The notes under the pieces: model-generated
The model's input: only the letters and a program-made list of their open reading frames with translations
What the model was told of the DNA's origin: nothing
Database searches by the model: none
DNA from: Acanthochromis polyacanthus
Lineage: Eukaryota > Chordata > Actinopteri > Pomacentridae
Direction of reading: 5' to 3'
Assembly: GCF_021347895.1 (NCBI RefSeq)
Contig: NC_067127.1
Coordinates: 18,386,984-18,450,983 of the forward strand
Length of the DNA stretch: 64,000 nucleotides
Made by a program: the position numbers and the translations under genes
Shown here: positions 42,901 through 54,900 of the stretch, one piece after another
Layout of the letters: each line of letters begins with the position of its first letter
Position numbering within the stretch: position 1 is the stretch's first letter

Positions 42901-45900
42901 CAGCCCAGCTGTTTTGAGTGAGAGCGTGCAATTTTGCAGTTGCATGTGAACTTCTTTCTGCAAAACACTTCCACTAAAATGCAGGATGTTTCAGCAGATG
43001 CGCACAAAGTCATGGTTTCTCCGTGATTGCATCAGAGCTTTACCATACGAAGTGTACATTCTGAAATGGGTACTTGCAGAACTGTGTCCTTGTGTAATAC
43101 AGCTACATGCCACGAACATAGTGGTCTCTAAGAGAGAGATGCTTTATATTGTTTTTTTTTGTGTGTGTGTGGTGGTATGAGCCAGTGAGAGGTTCCTTCT
43201 ATTAGTTTCTCTGTCTTGGCCTAAATACTTTCTGTCATGCGACATGAGATATTGTTGGAATGTAGCTTTTGTGGGTGTCCTACCTTCTATTGGGAAGAAT
43301 ACATCGCCACGCGTGGGGGGAGAAAGAGGTGTTCCTGGCTCAGACAACAGGTGTCGGCCTGTCTCAGAGGACTGCCGGGTCATGATCTGGGAAACAGTCC
43401 GGGTCTTTATCTGCGGCGATTCTCCGAGAAACACTGGGTTCTCGTGTCCATGAGCCTCACTGAACACACAGACACACACAGGAAAGAGAAGTGTCCCAAT
43501 GAGTAAGACGTGACCTGCTAAACTCTTTCACAACTCATCTGCTGCTCAACATATGTAGGACACTGCATGTTTGTCGCATCTGTAGTCTAGTAGTAATCAT
43601 TGCTTTAATTCAGGCGCTTGTTGCCTCATGGTGAACATTAAATATTACAGCAAAACGATTAGCAGTAGCCGGTGCACATGCACATAAATTCCAGCAGGGA
43701 GGCATACAATAGTGTCCCTGTTGTAAGCCATAAAATTGTCTCCCTTTGTGCCATAAACTAATCCAGAAGATTTTCCTCAACATTCTCCCACTGGCACACA
43801 ACACAGCAGCAGGCAAGCAAAGACCGAGACAAGTCCTTTTTTGTTGTTTACAGTAATGTAGTAATTTTGTTGACAGTAATTCAGGCAGTTGAGTTATTGA
43901 TTATGAAAGATTTCTGAAGCTGTGTGAAGATCTTTAGGAGACAAAACTTTGTAGCTGTAACTTATTTGATCTAAAAACTTGGCTTGACTGAAGCTACCTA
44001 TTGTATGACAAGTGTTGTGCCCACTGCACAGTGGCTGTGTTTTGAAAGCGCTCAGTGAGCTCAGCTGGCTGACAGACTGTGGGAAAACTTACCTGTCCAT
44101 CCTCACCAGCTCTTGTGCACCTGGAAGAAAGGAAACGGGAAATGGGCCATTGTGAGTGAATTGAAACGGAGCGGAACACTACAGATGGAGTGTGAATGTG
44201 CTTCCTACTGTGTGAAATACAGTTAATCCACCCCAGTGACAGGAAACATGTCCGACCAAACACTATGGGAAACCCACGGTGAGAGATTTATATTTGACCC
44301 ATAACATGCAGATGGAAATTTGTGTGTGTGTGTGTGTGTGTATCTTTGTAGTTGTGTGTGCATGCTTGTTTGTGCATATCAGTAATACATACGTCTGCTT
44401 GACTGGGCGTTCTGCCTCTGTTTGTACACAAGCACCAGAATAAGAGGCAGAGAGAGCAGAGCCAAGATGCAGGCAGCTATGGCCAAGACCACTGGCATGG
44501 TGCCTGGGGAGGCAACAAAGACTGTGAGTTAAATCAATGGAATAACTGGCCAGTCATCCGCTGGCTATGAAGGCTTGAATAAGGTCCCATACCTCCAGTT
44601 GGTGTGGGATCCCAGACAGTGCAATTCTGAGGTCCACTTCTCCCTGGAAAGAGATAATGCACACATTTTTTCCTCAGACATATCAAAATTTAACATTGGT
44701 TTAATGCAGCTGTTAGAGCATTAATTCATAAATGTGTAAACCCAAATGCGCACTGAAAGACAGCATTACATAAATGAAAAATCCTACTTAGCAAGTCATG
44801 TGTGATAGGTTTACTATATTCTAAGGCGCTGCACTTTCACAGCCACACATCTGATGTCCTTACGTGGTGTAACGTGGAGAATAACGTGGCTGTGGGACCT
44901 CTGCACCAGCGAGCCATGCTTATGCTCCACCTTAATTTCGAGGACCATGCAGCAGTAGCGACCCTGGTCAGCGTTGGTCACATTCTGCAGCACCACCCAT
45001 AAGTTTTTCTCGGTGTGCCCAAACTGCAATCCCTGCGGCATGGTGTGGTTGCCATGCAAGTTAATATTGCGCGGGCCCTTTCCTCCCGTGCAGTGCTGGT
45101 CGCTGTGGGGTGTGAAAAGCCAGCTGCGCCTCACAGCATCACTGGGGTACAAAGGGGCACCTTTCTGGGTGCACACCAGTTTGGCGGTTGCACCCTCAGG
45201 ACAGCTGTAGTAGAGGTGGGGGGAAGAGACACCCAATGTGGGGTGGGACGTCTCACCTGTGGCGAGAAAGAAAAAAGACGAGACTTGTAGGCAACACAGA
45301 TAAATTCCTTTCAGATTTCCTCATAAACATTCTACCAATCAAAGGCTTTAGTTCAAAGATTCCAACGTTTGTTTTCTATCTGTAGCTAGATTTATAGAGG
45401 AATTGCCATGCAGTGGAAATTGTAAGTAGTGCCTGGGAAGCTCAACCCAGGGAAAAAAAATCCCCTTTATTTTTATATTACAGATGACAAAGAAGAACCA
45501 GAGCATAGAGGGGAGTATATTTAGTACAAATATTAAAGTCACAGTTGGTTAAGTTTATATTGGTGGCAGCTGTTTTTTTCTGATGAAAAAAAAAATTCTA
45601 AAACTGCACAAAAGACTGCTCATACTTATGTAGGTCGGTCAAGATGTGTCATGCAAACTTCCAACATCCTCTCACTTGTGTGGATGAGAGACTAAAATGT
45701 TATAAAGGTAAATAATTCCTGTTATTATTTGTATACGTTGTTGGAAATCACAGTTCCATTCAAATAATTTGGTGTCTAGAGTTGAGCAAAGTGAAGTCCC
45801 TGCATGGTACCACGAGTCATAACGCAAATAACCACAGCAAGAAAAGTAATAATAGCAACTACCAATTTCAACAAGGATTTGCGACCAAAGAACAACCATT

Positions 45901-48900
45901 TTTGTGTCCCGTTTCCGCTGCTTCGTAGTTTTTTGTGCCTTTGGAACAACACAGTTTGTGGTTAGAAACAGAACATAGACTGCTGGCTAAAATAAATATG
46001 CTAACCTCCCGTGGGAGTTAAATTGGCTGTTCCTCTCCGTCAGCTACAGAAATACATGCAGGGCTTCATGTGACATGTCTTTACCCATTACACTAGCAAC
46101 AAACTGTAAATCTCACTGTTGGATGATTTTCTGGAGCACCACTATTGCTGCTGTGGTATTATCAGCCAGTGATTGCAAAGTTTATTCTCAGAAGATGTTA
46201 CAGTGACACAGATTATCTGCACATTTTCATGTACATTCAGGAAACCAACAAGACAGCTGTGAAACAAGTTTTTTTTTTCCTTTACATATTGCTTAAACCG
46301 TGCTCCCTCTCTCTCTCTCTCTCTCTCTCACATTCTACTTTCAACCACATCCTGCTCTGACTTCTTCAGTGCAGTAGTGGAACACAAGAATAAACTCTTT
46401 AATGTGTGCTTTGAATGATCATTTCATTGCTGTAACAACAAAATAAACAGACCCTCAGGCAGAGGAGTTTGAATCCACTCTCTGAACCCCGACTCAAAAA
46501 AAAAAAAGTCATTGCAAACACAACATATTCTATAAAATGTGCCCACACAATAAATGACTCCGGTACACCCAACATGTGAAATAACAGAACAACTGTGTCG
46601 CTCTCTGGCTTTGTCAGCTTAAACAGATCATTACCACTCTTTGTTTGCAACAGCTTGCAGTGTGGTTTAGCATCCAAGAATGCTTAGTGGTGCAAAGAGG
46701 ACAGGAAGGCTACGTGCAAGAGTGTGTGTGCATGTGAATTACAAGCATGTGTGGGGGTGGAGTGCGGCAAAAGAGAAGTGTGCCAACAAATGTGTACTAC
46801 TGCAGTGGCGCCACAAATCGACCATTTTTTACAACGAGTGTGGACGGTGTGATTAGAGGATGGTCAGCGCCAGAGTTTGAGGAGTAGTCTTCCTTCCTGA
46901 GTCTTCCCAGCACGCGAACACTCCTCCCACTCCTTCCCTCTGACTCCTTGCTACTGAGAACTGAAGTGGAAGAGCTGCAGCTGCTGCATCGGCAGAGAAT
47001 CTCAAGCAGGTTGCAGCTCAACCCACACACGGATCAGAAACTATGTCACTGGTGCTGATTTTCCCTTCCTAATTTTTCATTAATGATTTGCAAATACCAG
47101 TCAAAAGTATGGACACATCTTCTGATTCAATGCCTTTTATTTATTTGTATTATTTTCTACATTGTAGATTAATACTGAAGATTAACACTTTTTTGTTTAC
47201 AACATAATTCTGTATGTATTCTTGATGTCTTCAGTATTAATCTACAATGTGTAAAATAATTTATTTAAAAACATTGCATGAGAAAGTGTGTCCAAACTTT
47301 TGACTGATAGAGTATATTATCTATAAAAAAAATACAAAACTGTGATCACTGCTTTCTAAATCAAAACAAGACATTAAATTGCTTAAATCTTGTCTGGCCA
47401 GTAGACTTTAAAGACTCTAAATACTGACTTTAGTAGAAAGGAAGACGAGAAGTTTGACAATATGAACTCATCAGATTTTGGCATTTTTGATGGCTTAAGT
47501 CATTAGTGGATGATTGAAATAGTTGGGAGATTCATTTTCTTTATATTAAAAAAAAACACATTTTTTTTTGCTAAACCAATTGATTCATCAAGTAGTCATT
47601 GCAAATGTATTCTTCTACTATCTAATGAAAACACATGCAGTTAAACCACAGATTGAACTGCAGCATGCTCAAAAGGTTAAGGTCATAGGGAACTGTGGGA
47701 GCAACCTTTTGTGATTCTAGTAAATCTAACTGAACTGTCCACTGGCTGTTTTATTGCAGATGCACCATGCAGGAATGTCGGGTTTGCTAGAACTTAATGA
47801 GGAAGCTCCAATTGTTTCAGTTTAAATGTCAGTACGAGCTTTGAGTGGTTGGTTTAGACTCAGCTGGGCATGAAATGCAGAAGCTGAACTGTCAGCAACC
47901 TTTGCTCTTTGATTAGTTGTGTATGTTTGTATGTAAAGTATGTGTGCATCCTGTATGTGCATCCTGTGTGTGTTTCAGACTGTCAGATCCATGCTGCTGA
48001 AACTCTGCACTGAACATTGTGCACTAAGAAAACCAATAGGAAGACCAGAGAGGGTGATTAAAGCGAAACTGTTATCCCCCGGCTGTTCCTGCCTGCCTGG
48101 TGGGACAATAGGAGGGGAAGACCTTCTCCTCTCCTGTTTCACACCCACCCTGCCTTTCTTTTTGACAGCTCAGTCTGCCTTTTTTCGCCCAATTTACACA
48201 CGTGAATAATATCTGGTAAAGGAAAGAGAGGAGAGAGTTTTTCTGTAAAATATTCCTCAGGTTTTGAGACTAGGGAGCCAAAAGTTGCCTCGGTTATATT
48301 TCACATATCTCTTTCTGACAAGACCAGACGTTTCTAGAAGGAAATGAATATAGTTTATCTTATTAGATGGTGCTTACTACAGTGTCAGCATTACAGGCTG
48401 CCTTGATGTGGCTGCAAACCAGGTGAAAACAGGCCGCAGAATTTGCCTGTATCAGGATCAGACAAGATTTCTTTCGCTTACATATACCAGGCATCTGCGG
48501 TTTGGCTCAATTGTAGATCTACATTTCCTCCTGTGATCTCTGTTCTCAGGATCCTGATAGCCCCTGAGGGTCCAGAAACAGGCGCTCCTTTGTTTTAAGG
48601 GTGAATACCACCTGTTTAGGACATGTTGCCGCTGACAGCTTTCTTTTATTCAGACATGGAGCACAGCCTGTGTGAACTGATTAAAACAGATTTTTTCTGC
48701 TGAAACTTAGACTGAGCCTCTGTGAGGTTATGCAGCTTTTCGATACTCTTTTGTATTAAACAGATACTAATACAACACTGATACACACTCCTGGTGCACA
48801 GCATAGGGAACATACCCCACTGGTTGGTCTGCTGGTCTTTGACTTGCATAAATTCTCTACTTGTCTACAAGTGCTGCTTCCCGACACACACTTCAGACTC

Positions 48901-51900
48901 CACCCTTTTCACACCTACTGTAATGGTAATGATTGTCCAACCCGGCAGGACATTAACCCCCTCCTATAGCAAAAGTTACAGAGTTTCAGTTGTGTTCTGG
49001 CATAACAGAGCAAACAGTGGCAACTTTTAGCAACAGGATGTGTTCAAATGTGGCTCCGAGACACTACCTTGTCACAAAAGGAAGTGGTAAATGGTCGTGT
49101 AGTACAAGTCATCACGTTCAGGGATATATGACATTTGCTGATAATAATGTGCTGTCTGTCAGTGCTACCAGTTTGTGATGAATTCCTATTAACAATATGT
49201 CTACAACCAAGTTTGATTCTTCTTCATTTTCTAAATTCCCTTAATAAATTTAGGGACGTAAAGGCTTGTGTAATGAACAACTCTTAACATAATGCGTAAT
49301 GAAAGTTTTGTCAACACGTTTACAACACAGTTACAACATCAGTTCCTCATTTTTACCAAATCAACAACGCAGCTGAAACGTCATTCTGAAAGTGCAAATG
49401 GGTCTTTTTGTGCTTTTGAAACAGTAAAAGTGCATTTTTTGCATCATTTTAACAAATTTACTGAAATCACTACATTGCCTGATTCTGCCCTCTTTTATAT
49501 GGTTCCTGCTTTCCTGTAATTTTCATACCACTGAGTACATTGTTCTTAGATCTTTAATAACTAAAGCGCGTTAGGTTACAGTTTTTGTTGCTGTGACTGC
49601 AAGCAGAGTCAAGACTCTATCAAGATTAGTCAATGCTGTGGCCTTGTGCTGTTCATCATATCACCAGTGTGGCAAACAAACCCTGAACAGCAGTTTGGAG
49701 GCCACATTCTCACCGCACGTTAGGCACGATTACAGCTATGATTTTGGAATGTAAAAAGATGACTATCAGAAAATTCACACAAGAACACGGGGGCTCCCCC
49801 TCCTCCACTATCTTCTTATTACTAATGCATATGCTGTATGAGCCCACACAACTGTTACTGCCTGTTTCCCCCTGGTCAGGCCTGTTCCTGTCAATGAGAT
49901 TGACCATGGAAACCAGCAGCCTAATGAAGACTTACTCATTTAGAACAGGAGATCAATGCGAGTTCTGACAGGAGGAGAAACCTAAGAAGGAGTAAGCACT
50001 CACATCATGTGCCATTTTTGACCATTTCTGAATATGCCATTGTCCTCTGTAGGGAGCTAAATGCTTATCTAGACTGAGAGGGAAAAAGAGCCACTGATTA
50101 TTGCTCTGTTTTTCTCCAGTCATATTTTGCCCAGTAGAAACCCATTACTGGCAGTGGCACAAACAGCTGTTTTCATCATAGGCTGAAAGGAAGGAAACTT
50201 CCTACAATGAAGACATAACAGGGCTGAAAGGAGGGTATTGCAGAGTTAAGTTGAAGTCTTCTGGGTCTCTCAGTTTTAGGGGCCTGCATGAATAATTCAG
50301 AAACACTGCATGTATACATCACATAGATCAAATATGAGCCACTAAATTCGCTTTTGATGTCTTCATAATTATCAACACTCCAAATCACAACACACTCTGA
50401 GTCATTTTTGCAGTCCAAGATGAGTCAGCCTGAAGTTTAAAACATCTCTATTGCCTTTTGACGGACTTATCTCCTGAGCTTATCTAAATAGACCAAATCC
50501 TAAAGCCGAAAGCTGATAACCTCCAAAGTTTTCCGCAGCGTTTGAAGTGCAGCCTCCTGCCAACAGCTGCTTCTCCTCTCTCCTCCTGCGTCAGTTGCCT
50601 CAACTTCAAGCAATACCAAAGTCCTTGGGGGGAAAAAACAACTTCATTTTATAACAGCTCCCATGATAACGTGTGGAATTCCTATGAAAATAAAGCGGAT
50701 AAGTTACTGTATGTAAAACTATCTTGCGCTCTTTCACACAGCTCTCGTTTTGGAGATTATTTTTCCATGCACAAGTGTTGACCACTTTTACGCACTCATA
50801 AGTCTAAAATTGACGACGGCCACTCGCTAGTTTGCGGCTGAGTTTAAGGTGGATTTACACTTCACTACATCCCAGGGAGGGGCTTTAAAACAGCTTCGCA
50901 CCAGATGTTCTGACTCAAAACAACAACAGCATCAGACCAAACCTGTAAAGCTCTAAATGTGCTCAAACCGAACTTTTTTTTTGCGGCGACTAAATGCGCG
51001 TAAAATAGCATGTGCTTAAAATTACGACTTTTTTCTGAAAAAAAAAAAAATTAGGAAATGGCACAAAAAAGTGAAGGAAAACTGGTTAAAACAGCAAAAT
51101 AGCAGAGATACTCATAGTTTCTGTTCGCAGTAATTTCACAAAGGGCTTCCATCAGGCCGGTCATCGGTGTTATCACACAACACACGCACTTTGGACACAT
51201 GAAGTTCCTACCGAAGCTCAACAGACCAATTATAGCCTAGTTGCACATGTACAGGGGCTTGGTTTTCGTCTTTTATCACCCCCAAATCCTCCCCAGTCTT
51301 TGTCAATCGACTTTTCGTTGCGTAAAAACTGTTCGCCATCAGTGACTTCGATAATTTGTTTGGTCACTAAAACACAAGTGACAACAAGTTGACACACGCC
51401 CGGATGAGCCAGTTTAACAAGTCTGAAGAAGGATGAATGTCAGAGTGATTGTTCGTGCTTACCTGCAGCTATGGAAAACACAGCAGAGAGAAACCAAAGC
51501 ATGCTCTTCTCTCCCCCGACTGATGTCCGGCGATGTAATCCCCTCTCCATGGCTGTGTGGATAAGACGAAGAAAAAAAAGTAGCAGAGCTGTGTTTGACT
51601 CAGGCTGTGATCAACTATCTCTACAAGCTGCCTGCGCACAACTTTTGCCCATTTACACTTAAACTGGGCAGATTCTCTCAACCAAAAACACCACGAGGGG
51701 GGTGACAGTTCCTTGTTTATTGCTCTCTAACCTTAAGCCTTCTGAGTTTTAAAGCGCCAAAGCAACGTGGTACACGAAGTCAAAACGCTCCTCCCCTACT
51801 GTCAGTCTCTGTCTCGCTCTCTTTCTCTCTCTCTCGTTCTCTCTCTTTCTGCCCCACCCTCAGAGCAAAGCACCGATGAACCATATTTGTGCAACAAACA

Positions 51901-54900
51901 GTGCACAAATACACTGCCTGTCCCAAAAAAGTCACCACCTGGATTAAACTGAGCAAATAGGTAGGAGCTTTCTATTGGATAATTACTGCAGTGATGAATA
52001 TGTTTCAGCTGCAACAACTTATTTAACCCTAGCTGATGCAGTGAGAAGCGTCTCGTTTCTTAAACAATCATGTTGGAAGACATATCCTGAAGTCATGGAA
52101 GGATGTTGATTCAGAAAGGTGAAATTATTGACCTGCTTCAAGCAAAGAAAACAACTAAGGAGATGTCTGAAACTTCTACAGTCGTGTTCAGAACCATCCA
52201 ACTCATTATTAAAACCTGAAAAGATAGTGGTGAACCATCATCTTTGAGGAACAAATGTGGTGGGCTTGTGGTCTAATGAGTTCAGATTTACCATGTTCCA
52301 AAGTGATCGGTGCTTCAGGGTAAGAAGAGAGGTGATGAAGTGATGAACTCATCATGGCTAGTGCCTACAAGTCTATGGGGGTTAGGGTTATGATGTGGGG
52401 TTGGTCAGGTTCAGCAATGCTCCCAAAGAATGTAAGCTGACTACATGAGTATGCTAAAAAAAATTACCAGATCTTTCCATCAGTGGAGTTTTTCTTCTCC
52501 GATGGCATGAGAATTTCCCAAGATGACAATGCCGAGAGAATGAGGCATCATTTTCACACATAGATCGGCCTCCACAGAGTCCAGACCTCAGCCTCACTAA
52601 GAATCTTTGGGAGGCAAATGGGTTTATGGTGTGATAAGTAAATTTACTACTATTTGAATTTGCCACAGATTTAGTTATCACAAATTTGCAATGGGGTCAT
52701 CAACAATGGCCATTTACTGATGTATCCTTTTTCAGTTTTGAAAGTACTATATCACTTTTGGAAAGATATATGTGAAGTATTACCTGACCTTTTCTTAGAG
52801 AAATGTGATAAATCTGCAGTGGGATATATCAAAATCGAAAAATTCCATTTTTGCAACATTTTGCTGACCGCTGATTTAGATCTTGGGCTCAAATTGAAGC
52901 CAAGAACATATACTAGAAGATTGCATTGACAGAATTTGTGGGCATCTTTTTTAACCCTGGACTTCATTCAAGGACACTGTGAGTTGCTGATGATACAATC
53001 TGCTAGAGATGACCAGACTTTGTCTCTAGTAGAGACTGCTGCCCAAAAGCACTGAATCCTACATTTCCCATAATGCACGTCTAATTGTCTTTCAACTCTT
53101 GCGAACACCAGACAGGAGTTCACTCTGACCAACAACTTCACAACTATTACAAACTGAAATGTCTATAAAAATTAAACTTCACTGCTCAGGAGACACACTG
53201 GTTTCAGTTAATTGCACTCATACGTTCATAATAAATGTCTTCCTGGTTTTGACTAAACATTAACAGGAATGGACTTTAGGTTTGCTACTTCCATCCATTT
53301 GAAGGAGTCTTTCCTCTGAATTTATTAAACACTTTTAGAACTCAAGATCTATTTGAGGGTCTCTAAAGCCTGCGCACATTTACAGATGTGGAGCAAAAGC
53401 AGTAAATTCATCACATACTTTTTTTTTTTTTTACCTCAGACAGGTGAGCTGTTACAGACGCACAGTTTATCAGCTGCACTTAAATCATTGGTTACATAGC
53501 AGATGTTGGCATATATTTATTTCAATGCTGATAAAGAAGAAGCAAGATTATCATTAGAGAATTTTCACTATGTTGGAAACCATAGATAAACTTCTAGCTA
53601 TTGGCTATTTAGATAGTTTGTTATTATTTTAGATTTAGTCTTTTGGCCATTGTTCACTTGGTGTCCATATAACAAAATTGAGGTAAAAACGACCTTCCAC
53701 CTGTGAAAGTTCTGCGAAGTTCTACCAACATGTTCAGTCAGAAGCCTTCTTTTACTTCCCTTGACATTCTTTTTGAAGGTAAGATAATTAAAGATGTTCT
53801 AAAAATGTTAACAGTAAATACACTGTTAGACCATTCTCCGTTCCCTCACTGACATCTCACTTACAGGAATGTTGTAAAACGTTTCTCAGGTCTGTTTAAA
53901 ACCTGAAAAACATTTTTGGAATGTTGTTGGAAAACATTCTTCCTTTGATACGATGCAACATTGTGAAAATGTTTTACAAAAGAACATTCTATAATGCATT
54001 CCCTCTGCAATGTTCTAAAATGTCTAAGAGCATTGCAAGAAGAATGTATTATAATACATCACAGTACAAGAACATTTTATAAAAATCACTTCAGGCCTAG
54101 AAATTATCTGGAAAACATTTTTTGAATGTTGCTTTGAGAAGGTTTTTAATTTTTAGCACAGAGAATAATCTGTGTTCCTGACAGCTCCCTATAAGCTTCT
54201 TCTGGATGTCAACGCTATGCCTTAGTTTACTCTTAAACTCATTGGAGCATTGAAATGGAAATGGTGAAAATTAGTTTGAGCATTATATTGAAATGTATTA
54301 ATACTGATAGTACTTTTAAATAATGTTAGCCAATGTTGTGGGAACATTCCTTGCTCTGAATGACAGAATTTAAACACTGACAGACAGATCAAGCCACTAA
54401 TGTCACATATCCCATGCTAAAAAAATATTAAAGTGGTAGAATAAAATCAGCGCCCTTTATGGTTTGACTTGGCTAATATTGTGAAGTTAAAGTTTTTGCA
54501 ATTTATTTACATAAAATTAATACAATATATTTTCCATTAAATGAAGCTACAGTGTTGTTTTAACAACTGCAAGGTGAGTTTTGTTTTTACTATACTGTAA
54601 AATTATTATTCTGTTTTTGAGTAATATTGCATACAGACAGATTCACAGATTAACAGAAGGACAAACATATGCCGATCTTGGTGGATTAATAAGTCAAAGA
54701 ATCAATACAGCTGCAAACGTTTTCTCATGCTTCTTTATTTCTAACACAGACATCAACCACCATCTACGTTCGCATCTTGGATGAGAATGATAACGCCCCG
54801 GAGTTCCCTGAGGAGGAGTACATCACAGACCTGAGCGAGGGACCAGAGACGGTGGGTGCCACCATCGCCACGGTAACCGCCATCGATCCAGATGAGGGTC

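Larger units (their letters stand above)
37361..54749. other. cdh23 intron, 17.4 kb, hosting vsir
   Basis: The largest intron in the window. In order it holds a Tc1 remnant (37853-39206), about 4 kb probably covering the vsir 3' UTR (to 43143), the vsir exons (43144-51550) with a palindromic MITE-like element inside vsir intron 1 (47095-47313), a truncated Tc1 copy just upstream of vsir (51909-52615), a family 2 repeat (53140-53520) and a stretch of degenerate repeated words (about 53880-54170). No cadherin exon was missed: the flanking exons join in frame and match human without a gap. Confidence 0.85.

Noticed and set aside
52019..52201. 60-codon minus-strand frame near vsir
   Set aside because: It is the reverse strand of the truncated Tc1 copy at 51909-52615.
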